64,000 bases of DNA from Bipolaris cookei. Taxonomy: Eukaryota; Ascomycota; Dothideomycetes; Pleosporales; Pleosporaceae. The DNA lies in contig NRSV01000063.1 in the NCBI GenBank assembly GCA_002286855.1, positions 124,001 to 188,000 of the forward strand, read 5' to 3'. The notes beneath the pieces were generated by a model. It was given only the letters and a program-made list of their open reading frames with translations. It had not been told where the DNA came from and made no database searches. A program made the position numbers and the translations under genes. Each line of letters opens with the position of its first letter. The first letter of the stretch is position 1. Shown one piece after another: positions 24,066 through 32,694 of this stretch.

Positions 24066-24292
24066 GAGCACGTCGTCAAGGTTCGAGAGACTACGCTGGC
24101 AGAGACTCACCCCTCTTGGCTGGTATCACAGCACGCGCTTGCTGGTGTGTACTAGGCTAATGGGCAGACGAAGGAGGCGGAAGAGCTATTGAGCATGTGG
24201 TTAAGGTGCACAAGACTACGCTGGCAGAGACTCACCCCGACCGGCTAGCAGCAGAGCGTGCACTGGCGCGAATGCAGAGTAGAAATAGCTAG
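24066..24292 (+). repeat. Two tandem TPR-coding repeats (about 126 bp unit)
   Basis: Two successive copies of a 42-codon unit encode E-H-V-V-K-V, then (K/E)TTLAETHP, then ALA. A shared run begins ACTACGCTGGCAGAGACTCA. The first copy ends with an in-frame TAG (24153-24155) where GVYQANGQ is expected. The second copy is one base out of frame (near 24193) and ends SRNS-stop at about 24292. Tandem near-identical TPRs are typical of fungal NLR genes. Confidence 0.65.
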
Positions 24293-26834
24293 AATTTGTA
24301 ATGCAATCTTAGTATTGCTGGCACGTTGCACTCCTTGTATTTTAACTATGTAGATATTAGCGATGAATTCATACTAGCCTGAACTGATCTAACTAGAGCA
24401 AGCTGTACGATGGTTGCTGCCAGGGTATGTACCGATCTATATCCGAGCGGTACACAGGGCTGTACAGGTGAAGATTACATAACAGTATTATTACATCCGC
24501 TTTCGGCGCTGTCGTACAGTGCATGTACCTCCCTGTGTAGCGTAGACTAGCTTTACAGCGTGTATACTGCTAGATGCTGCTTTATAATAGTATATACAAT
24601 ACTAGAAGGGCCTAAGTATCTATAGAGCTAAGTTCTAGCAAATAACAGGCTAAGACTGCGCTGTTATGGCTTATACTAAGTTGTGTAGATGCTGCGCGTT
24701 TAAGTCAAGGCGAACCAAGCAACGCAGCATCGTATTTAGTGTAATTTTTAGATATGAACGGTGAGATATATAGAGAAATAGCCATTAACGATATTGCAAG
24801 GTTCTTAATTACGACTATGATATAGAGAAGAGTTAAAGCTAGTGCAAAGTCAAAGTACCTGTTATTCCTATCGTGACGCAGGTGTCTTTTCGCTTCGCAG
24901 GGGGGGGGGAGGTTATTAGATTGAAACATACAATCACCCCTATACATCATTGCGAGAAACACCTAAGCCCTTAAATAAGTAAAACCCCACACAGAACGGA
25001 AATTTATCGTGGCGTATTAGTCCTGTTGCTTTTTGTTCTCTATTAAAGCCTCTAGCGTGGGCAAGGGGGAATGAGGGGTAAAGAGATTATTTTCTGGCCA
25101 TGCAGCAGGACTGAGCTAGGTTCGGGATATCGATAACATCACTTGAGCTCTCTGCGATGTTTGACCAAGCTCACTACTAAACTTCTTTCTCTCACCTCTG
25201 TCACGGAGCTAGAGTGCTAGGCTCTATCAGCCTGCGAGGACGCAGTAAACTCAAGTATCAGCCATGTGAGCAACAAGCCAAGCTTGTTGTCTTGTGCCTG
25301 CCTTTTTGGCTGAGTGGTTGGCGCGTATGGCTGCATGCTTGGCTCCTCTAGGAGCCTGCCCTGACAACTTCCTTTCACTCGCTACCAACTATCTCTCCCT
25401 ACAGGTGCTGCTTTGGCGCCTTACCTACCCTAGCACATCTTATATGTAGTAATACAATGGTCTAGCCTACAATAAGATGACCGCTAGCGAATCCCCGCTG
25501 TCGTATGTTTTTATTTTTGCAGCTTTTAATTTTTTTGCCCGCATCACGTGCCATGTCTTGGCACCACCAACACTGGAGTACAGCACAATATGATAGTGCA
25601 AGGATTTTGCGACATCTTTTGTCCCGAACATATATGAATGGGTGGTGAGAGATTTTTCAGAATGTAAGGAACTATCTATGACGATGTGTCTTTAAAGTCT
25701 AACGCCCGACGATGCACTACGTAGTGTTGAGCCTTCAAGAGTCACAGTATAAAATGTCGCTTAGGCGCTACACAAGATATTGTTTGTATCACTGTTATGA
25801 ACTGCCTTCACATTATAACCCGCAGAACAAGGTAGCTCATGCACTCGACACCTACGCACTCCAGAAATCCCTAATGATTTTTAGCTTATCCTGTGGTGAT
25901 TTGATACTTTCTGTCAGCTACTCTCACTGTACCAGCTAATAGGAGGGCAATCTTCCGGCTGTCCAGTACATTTATCGCTGCACATGCCGCTGCCGAAGAA
26001 CTAAAAATCGCTTCAGTAGGTAAAGCAGAAGCCTTTTGAATCAGGAAAACATATTTTTGTTGTTGTTACGATGTACTCATAGAAACACAAAGAGCGATCG
26101 ATTGGTGGCTTCCTTAGCCACACTACTTCGATTTCTGTTCACGGGCTGACCCGGCCACTTCATAAGGACTATGCAGCATGTCGTACAGCAAAGGCTGAGG
26201 GTCATACATCCCCGACAGTCTTTAGCATGCTGGAAAAGAAATGCAAGCGCAAACGTATGTGAGAGGCTGCGCAAAGGTTGCCGATGCCTGGTAACAAGAT
26301 TGTATTCGATAGAGAACTGAGCTTCTGAGCTACGTAGCTATCTATATACAGTGCTAGCTGCCCCTGCACAATCGAGTCGATAAGACCTAGTCGCTCCGGT
26401 TGTCGGTCAGAGCGCACCGAGTCTCGGCGAGACTCGGAGCTCTAGGTGGCATCCGGATTTTAGGAGCAGGCCGAGATTCCATCGAGGTACAACACACCAA
26501 CTAGGCTCTAGCCTATCACAACGTAGTATAATTAACTCATCCTGATAACCAAATCCTTAAGCTCCACTCAGCCTAAGAATTAGAGAACAAGGCAAGACAC
26601 ATCCCAGATGGATTTCTGACTACCTGCAAAGGTTGGCACAGTTTTTTGTGTACAGTCCTATTTTAGATCGACCCATGCCAAGGTGCTTTGCGTGCAGTGA
26701 AGAGTGTTTGGTAAATGGGACCGCTCCTACCATCTTACACTGGGCGTTTGTTTACACCACAATGCCACTGTTGCATTCATCGAGCAGCCGCTCCATTCCT
26801 TCCACATTTACATCTCAACCACACAACATCACCG
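24293..26834. other. AT-rich gene-free relic DNA
   Basis: About 2.5 kb without coding character. The stretch 24540-24880 is strongly TpA-rich, as seen in RIP-mutated transposon relics. Odd items in it: a G-run at 24901-24910, a tRNA-like A-box at 25307-25317 without a matching B-box, and a perfect palindrome at 26417-26437. ORFs are under about 75 codons until the start region of the next gene. Confidence 0.5.
26417..26437. repeat. Perfect 21-bp palindrome / hairpin
   Basis: Arms CCGAGTCTCG (26417-26426) and CGAGACTCGG (26428-26437) are perfect inverted repeats around one central G. The arms are GC-rich inside AT-rich DNA. Four bases later comes CTAG (26442-26445). This could be a transposon terminal hairpin, a transcription terminator or a protein-binding site. 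Confidence 0.75.
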
Positions 26835-29264
26835 ATGACATCTGACAAAGGCAAGTTTTTCCTCTTAACACATGCCTCGCACCCCACTGCAGCCATGCTA
26901 ACATATCCAGATAGACAGAGATTTGAACAAGTAAGAGCTTTGTGGGAAGCAGCGCGGTCGGATGAAAAAAATACAGCAGATATGGTAAGCTGGAGAGATA
27001 AACCAGTACCTCAGCAGCCGGTGAGCGCGGACCTGCTTGAGAACGGCGCCCGCAAGTTTCGTAGAAAGCTCAGTTACGGCCTCTCTCTCATATCGAATCC
27101 TCTCTCCCAACGAAAGATCACTCCAGGACGCAATAAAGTTGAAATCAATCCATTGGCTATCACTGAGCTTTCCACAACTACCGCCATCACTGCTGCCTCC
27201 GCATGCGATCTTCCGGCCTTACTAGCGCGCGAATCGACGTCTCTCATAAACTTTAACGACTTGAAGACAAGCCTAGCAGGACAAGCGGATACCAATACCT
27301 CGCCCCAGAGTGACGATGCTGATATCACCCCCAAGCTACTTCCTCGCTCGCGCACGTTGAGCTTCATCCCACTGGCCATCAGCACTGAGCCTGATACACT
27401 AGCGACAAATATCAACGAATCCGTCAAGCTTTATTCTTCGGCCTTGATTTCTAAATCTGAGCTAGATTCAGTACCTTCAAAGATTCCCTCACCAAGTCCT
27501 CCGTTGTTCGAACATCGTTGCGCTAGTCCACGTCGATATCTTCACCACCATACATCCTTCAGTGCATCACAACAAACTAAATACATTGCTGCAGCTCAAG
27601 CCTTCGTCAGCCCCAACAGACGTTCACCTGCAAGAATTTCACAGCCATTACGGTCACGCACGACACCAAACCTTGTGAAGGGATCGAATGCACGACAGAA
27701 TGCAGGGTTTATAGCTACTAGGCAACCAGGACCTAAGAAACCCAATGTATCCCAAAGACCCGAGAAGCCAGCCTTACAGGAAAACATCCCTATCGGAAAG
27801 CGCATTAACACCGAGCGGTCGCAAATACAAGAGGATATGCTGAAGCCTGAATCTCTTGCAATTGCGGGAACTCTATACGACAGGAGGTCTTTTGGACCAA
27901 GCACTCCAATTATGCAGGGCAGAAGAACTAGCTTTGCAACTCCGCAAACCGCAAGCAAGCAAACGAGCTCACAACTTACTCAACACACTCCAGCCACTGC
28001 AAAGAGAACTCAACGTGAAGAGAAGACCGTACTGAAGCCGCCAAGCCGCCTTATTATGAAGCCTGATCTAGCCCCAATGCCTTCATTTCCAGACACCTCG
28101 ACAGAGAGAATTTCACATAGCGTTCTTTCCTCAAAGTCAGCTTTACTACGCTCCTATACCCAAGCAGATTTGCCAAGGAAAACACTAGGTACGCCGAACG
28201 GCTTGGATGACGTTTGGCGGCCGTCTCGTACGCTTGCTATGGTAAATCATGAGGTGAGCAAACTTCCGCGCTCTAATACCTTCCATTATCTTGGACCTCA
28301 GCCGGAAGCTGCCCCACCGGTGCCTCTTTTGCCATTGCACCACAGAAAGTTGTCCCTATCAGAGAGGGCACAGCATTTATGTATGAGTCAAGACACGCCC
28401 GTCACACTTCACCACGGAAGAATGGTATCTGATACTATCTCGTGCCAGTCAATACCCGAAGAGAATAGCGAAGAGCTGTTAAGCCATGGTTGCACAAGTA
28501 TGCCACTTGAGGCTATAAAAGCCTCTTCTCCTTCAGAGACGCCCAGTTCATCAACTTTCAGTATTACAATATTTCCATCGTTGCCAGATACGCCTCAGCC
28601 TCCACTATTGGGAACACCGCCCGTACTAGGCATAACAACGAGATCGTCACAGGAAGTTTCACACGAGACTTTAGGAGATGTTCGGGGGCAAGAGACGCCA
28701 GAAGGTGCTGACAATAGTGTTTTCCAGGTCAAAGATTACATCCCACCGCTGTATTGGGCCGGAAGATTTCAGTCTCGGTATGATCAGTGGCGTACTGACG
28801 CTATGAACACGGAGTTGAATACTCAGTCGGGCCAGCGAGAAGGCCCGTTGAGCGAATATAGGCTCGACCAGGGAAATCTTGCCGCATGTCGCATCTTCGC
28901 GCAGCTGCATGCTCTATGTACTACTGACCAAGCAGCAGATAGTCTTTGGGTACGTGATTTCTCTTGTTTCTTCAGCTATCTACTGACTGGCTGGTTGCAG
29001 GAGTTCGAATACAAGCATCGAAAAGATCACAAGCTGCTTGGCAATCCAGCCGATCTTCCAAGAAGAGCTCCGCCTAAGCAAAGCGATAGCGAAACTGTCT
29101 TAGAGACTGGAGCTGGTACTCTTGAACGAACTTTAAGAAAACTGACTCCCCGCAAGAGTAGCCTTGTCAACCTCATGAAGGGCAAAGGATGGAACAAATC
29201 GGATGAGATGAAGGAGAATGATACATCAGAGGAATATCGGGAAACATATTTGGGGAAGTCTTAG
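26835..29264 (+). CDS. Uncharacterised Ser/Pro-rich fungal protein
   Basis: I do not recognise a named family. Exons 26835-28949 and 29001-29264 give 792 aa. The 51-bp intron (GTACGT ... TTGCAG, with a CTGAC branch-like motif) has no in-frame stop, so an unspliced reading is also open. The chosen ATG starts MTSDKGKFFLL; an in-frame ATG at 26715 is less likely because it adds an uncharacteristic His/Cys-rich stretch. A conserved-looking N-terminal block (YPDRQRFEQVRALWEAA) is followed by about 550 residues of Ser/Thr/Pro-rich, basic, probably disordered sequence. Then comes an ordered block around DYIPPLYWAGRFQSRYDQW and a C-terminal LTPRKSSLVNLMKGKGW. No transmembrane segment or signal is seen. 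It borders the degenerate island but is itself intact. Confidence 0.72.
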   Translation: MTSDKGKFFLLTHASHPTAAMLTYPDRQRFEQVRALWEAARSDEKNTADMVSWRDKPVPQQPVSADLLENGARKFRRKLSYGLSLISNPLSQRKITPGRNKVEINPLAITELSTTTAITAASACDLPALLARESTSLINFNDLKTSLAGQADTNTSPQSDDADITPKLLPRSRTLSFIPLAISTEPDTLATNINESVKLYSSALISKSELDSVPSKIPSPSPPLFEHRCASPRRYLHHHTSFSASQQTKYIAAAQAFVSPNRRSPARISQPLRSRTTPNLVKGSNARQNAGFIATRQPGPKKPNVSQRPEKPALQENIPIGKRINTERSQIQEDMLKPESLAIAGTLYDRRSFGPSTPIMQGRRTSFATPQTASKQTSSQLTQHTPATAKRTQREEKTVLKPPSRLIMKPDLAPMPSFPDTSTERISHSVLSSKSALLRSYTQADLPRKTLGTPNGLDDVWRPSRTLAMVNHEVSKLPRSNTFHYLGPQPEAAPPVPLLPLHHRKLSLSERAQHLCMSQDTPVTLHHGRMVSDTISCQSIPEENSEELLSHGCTSMPLEAIKASSPSETPSSSTFSITIFPSLPDTPQPPLLGTPPVLGITTRSSQEVSHETLGDVRGQETPEGADNSVFQVKDYIPPLYWAGRFQSRYDQWRTDAMNTELNTQSGQREGPLSEYRLDQGNLAACRIFAQLHALCTTDQAADSLWVRDFSCFFSYLLTGWLQEFEYKHRKDHKLLGNPADLPRRAPPKQSDSETVLETGAGTLERTLRKLTPRKSSLVNLMKGKGWNKSDEMKENDTSEEYRETYLGKS

Positions 29265-29554
29265 ACCTCTGTACATGCCGACGAGCATGCCGAGAGTGAA
29301 ATGGACTTTCCGCTTTTAACGATTGAATGGGCCATTCATTGAGAAACAGTATCTACACAAAGTTACAGTGGGTAGGGCGGCGTGATGCAGTCAAGAGTAT
29401 TGAAAATATTGCTTGTGGAATTATGCAGTGAGACCGCAGTGTAACTTTAGGGGATGGTGAGCTTGGAATTCAAGTGAGCAAGGAGAAAGTGCATATCAAT
29501 AACGAATGGCCAGAGGAAATATAATCTTATAGAATCATAGAAATTCTGCAATGA

Positions 29555-30448
29555 CTATTCCTCCTTTTCGCTCGGCTTAGGTGATAACTCTTCAACAATG
29601 TTGTTTGGATCCTTCCACGCTAAGGCAACATACTTGGTGTGGCTTCCTCGAGCAAAGATCTCTCCTTTGCTGTTGCTAAAGTTGATTGATGTAAAGGCTA
29701 ATGTTTTACCGACTATATCTACATTAGCAAGAATGGTTTTGTGGTTACCCAAGATAAAGATACATACACTTGTCGCATGATACTTCGGCTTTGATCAAAT
29801 CTCCGACCTTGCCGCCCGAGGAGAGGTAAGTCACGTTCAGGTCAGTAGAGACGCCGGTTGCGAAGAGGCCACGAGATGCCACAGCTAGAGAACCGCCGAG
29901 ATCGACTGCAAGATATCAGAAATAGACAAGTTTGAGTTAGAACTATTTAAACGTACCCATGCTGGCGATTGTTCCGCCATGGAGAATGCTCAATCGGTTC
30001 TGGGAGATGCAGATTAGCAGATGATACAACATGATATTCTAGTATGACAGCAAACGAAAGCAGGTGATAAGCATCGGTAATACCGCATAGGAGATTGTTA
30101 TGAGATGCAAAGGGAGAATACTCACCGTATGTTCCTTCTTTATGTCCAGCTCAAACTTGACGCGTCCCGGGACTGCCGACGTCACTCGAAGCTGATGGAC
30201 CAATTGGTAATGAGCCTTGTTCATTCAGTCAATTTGAATCCCAGAGTAAACTTACGCCGTCCAGAAGCCTTTGAAATAGTTAAGTCAATGCTGTCGGTAT
30301 ACTATCTAATCGTGGGGGTGTACCTTGGCTCCAGACCCGAGTTGGCTCGGAATGATTCCCAAACCTATTGGATTGTTCAATGGCCATAATTTTAGCATTT
30401 ATCATTGATTATATCGCTTACAGATCGTACAAACTTCAGCGCCGTCAT
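29555..30448 (-). CDS. Acyl-CoA thioesterase, hotdog fold (ACOT13/PaaI-like)
   Basis: Expected to hydrolyse acyl-CoA to free acid and CoA. Seven exons on the minus strand: 30422-30448, 30324-30364, 30256-30268, 30126-30191, 29957-29999, 29768-29905 and 29555-29712, giving 161 aa with all phases closing. The hotdog helix motif NRLSILHGGTIASMVDLGGS carries the HGG.....D signature of the 4HBT thioesterases. Downstream, GVSTDLNVTYLSSGGKVGD and GKTLAFTSINF match the beta strands of the ACOT13 group. Exon 3 is a 13-nt microexon. In exon 6 the donor is GTATGT at 29767; the alternative GTGTAT two bases earlier would break the frame. It is divergent from TFB2 over about 306 bp. Confidence 0.9.
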
Positions 30449-30754
30449 GATCACGGTCTCGCTTCTCGGTATGCGAAGAGTGATGTTGTTGGGTCCCGCT
30501 CGGCAGTTGGCTAGGTATCTCGGAAGCTAGACAGGGGTGGAGCGGAACTGTGGGGGAGCATATTTCCGCTCATTGGGCGCGCGCGTCACCTTACTTTCTT
30601 TGAACGACCAGCGACTTTCGACTTTCGACTCGAACAGGCTGCAGTCAGTGCAACGCACGCGTCTTGTCCACATCTCTCCCTCCTGCTCATTGCAGTATCC
30701 GAACATGATAATACGGCGGTAAAACAACGTTAATTCTTCACCACATCCACCAAG
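30449..30754. promoter_or_regulatory. Divergent promoter, thioesterase / TFB2
   Basis: The 306 bp between the two start codons must serve both genes. It is moderately GC-rich with no evident TATA box. I see no named factor site. Confidence 0.5.
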
Positions 30755-32301
30755 ATGTCGGCCTCGTCTTCTGCTCAGGCGCTGGAATACCTCGAGGGTC
30801 TGCCGCTGGCCACACACAAGAAGCTGTATGAGCAGCCTTCGACAGTTCTAGCGGTATTCCGCTGCATGCTACCGCATCTTGGTAAGTAGAGGTAAATTAA
30901 ATAGCGCTTGCAGAGCTAACAAGAACCTCAGCCAAGTCAATAGTCATGGCTATGCTCTACATGCCCACTCCCTTCCCCGCCGCCGATCTCGATACCTGGT
31001 TCAAATCCACTGCGCGCAAAGAGAAAGAGCGGGCGACATTTACTCTCGACCGTCTGCATATCATCACCTCAGCGCGACAGGACAATGGCACCCTATCGTG
31101 GACACTCAATTCAGGCTTCCAACGCAGCCTCCGAAACGCCATCGAGGGCTCTGGCACCCATCGCTCTTTTGGAGTACCGGCAACAAAGGAAGAGAGTGGG
31201 AAGCGTGTCAGTATCGAGTTCTTGGACGAGTATTCGAGGTCGCAATGGGAGGGCATATTGTACTACCTTGTAAGCGGTGCGGCTGGTCTCAGCAAAGACA
31301 GCATTTCTAGAGCTGAGGTTGGTCCTGGCACCAAGAAGCTATTACATACTGGCGATCTAGTTCGCACAATACATGGTAGTCCAAGGATCACAAAAGATGG
31401 CTTCTCTTTCGTGCTACAAGAGACGAACGCGCAGGTCTGGAGTCTGCTGATTGTCTATTTGAAGATGACGAACGAGGTAAGTATCGAAACAGATCTTATC
31501 TGACACCGTTTAACACTATTACAGCTCGGCATGTCTGAAACCGAAGTTCTCTCGTTCCTCTTCATGCTTGGCTCTCTTGAATTGGGCCAAGATTACTCCA
31601 CCTCCACCCTCTCGGCGACCCAACTCCAAATGCTCGAGGATCTCTCTGCAATGGGTCTTGTATACCGCTCCGACAGGAGTGCACGGACCTTTTACCCTAC
31701 CCGGTTAGCTACAACGCTCACGTCAGACTCTGGTAGTGCCATGTCGGCCTCCTCCAACGATATTGCACAAGCAAGTACAAGCACCACCGGACCCCCAACC
31801 GCAGCAAACAAGGGCTTCATAATCATCGAGACCAATTATCGCCTCTATGCCTACACCAACAGTCTGATCCAAATCGCCATTCTCTCTCTCTTCACCAAAC
31901 TCCAGCACCGCTTCCCCAACCTCGTTTCTGGAAAACTAACAAAGGAATCCGTGCATAAAGCGGTCCAAGCAGGCATCACCTCAGCACAAATCATCTCCTA
32001 CCTAACTACCTACGCCCACCCGCAGATGCAAAAAACCGTCCCTTACATCCCGCCCACCGTCATGGATCAAATCCGTCTTTGGGAATACGAGGGCGAGCGC
32101 GTGGAAACGACAACGGGTTACCTGATGCGCGAGTTTGGCTCGGACGCAGAGTATAGAGATGTTTTGAACTATGCTAGTGCTTTGGGAGTGCTGGTCTGGC
32201 AGAATGATGCTAGTAGGTGTTTTTTTGTCAGCCATGTCGAGCAGATCAGTGCGTATTTGAGGAAGAAAAAGGAGAATAGGGAGAGTGCCAGGGGGCGATA
32301 A
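30755..32301 (+). CDS. TFB2: TFB2, TFIIH core subunit (p52)
   Basis: Subunit of the TFIIH core that anchors and stimulates the XPB/Ssl2 ATPase in RNA polymerase II initiation and nucleotide excision repair. Exons 30755-30881, 30932-31476 and 31525-32301 encode 482 aa, close to the family length. Diagnostic blocks are LPLATHKKLYEQPSTVLAVFR near the N-terminus, the SQWEGILYYLV segment, LGMSETEVLSFLFMLGSLELG, and a C-terminal region (GFIIIETNYRLYAYTNS, then QIRLWEYEGERVETTTGYL) that forms the Ssl2/Tfb5-binding part. A short Ser/Thr/Ala spacer lies at nt about 31720-31800. Confidence 0.95.
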
Positions 32302-32694
32302 GGGAATGGAGAAACATATATGGCGTTGAATCGTTGGCTTTGTGTAAAAATGATCTCATGAGCGTTGAGGCGTTCTTTTTATGGGCGGTTGGGGAAAATA
32401 AGTAGTCATTAGCATAGGTGATAGACAACGTTGAATTTATGGTCTTGGTATCTCTTTTCAAAATTTCCCAATCTCATGTCTATAGTCCCTTTTGATAAAA
32501 TATGAAGAAAAAGAAGATCGCAATCAGAAAAAAAAACACATTATTACGCCATGCAGATGCAAAGAACACATCGGTTCTCCAAGTTCGTACGTTTTCTTGT
32601 CAACTGAGAAACAGAAAAGAAAAACACAGAGAATCATCTCAACCACACAAGATGCAACGCGATAAAACAATACGTCTCCCTCAAATAAATCTTA
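32302..32694. other. Convergent 3' interval TFB2 / CWF11
   Basis: About 390 bp of AT-rich sequence between convergent stop codons, expected to hold both 3' UTRs. A-rich runs occur at 32500-32540. There is no gene. Confidence 0.5.

Larger units (their letters stand above)
20907..24292 (+). pseudogene. Degenerate NLR-like gene: patatin + NB-ARC + TPR
   Basis: Three domains in NLR order. Patatin-like phospholipase: oxyanion loop NGGGVRG (20916-20936; usually DGGGVRG), nucleophile motif GTSTGG, and catalytic-Asp motif HDGGLGANN. Exons 20907-21071, 21126-21358 and 21428-21833 splice in phase. NB-ARC: begins about 22193, with P-loop GFGGSGKI (22291-22311; the Thr is replaced by Ile), a LILIDRADE Walker B, and IPLAIDLAGT before an intron with acceptor CATAG. 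C-terminal tetratricopeptide (kinesin-light-chain type) repeats ETTLAETHP occur twice (about 24066-24292). Lesions: TAG at 21831 and 21867, TGA at 22366, TAG at 22723, 22771, 23879 and 24153, frameshifts around 21890-21920, 23800-23880 and 24193, and no start codon. Intact fungal patatin-NLRs act in allorecognition and programmed cell death (for example N. crassa PLP-1). This copy cannot make that protein. Confidence 0.82.

Noticed and set aside
26417..26445. Helitron 3' terminus
   Set aside because: The hairpin is convincing, but the CTAG is only four bases away and is followed by G rather than T, and no Rep/helicase remnant is seen. Kept only as a palindrome.
30039..30224. Separate small gene starting MNKAHYQLVHQL on the minus strand
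   Set aside because: Its coding-like part (VTSAVPGRVKFELDIKKEH) is exon 4 of the thioesterase; the rest is intron.
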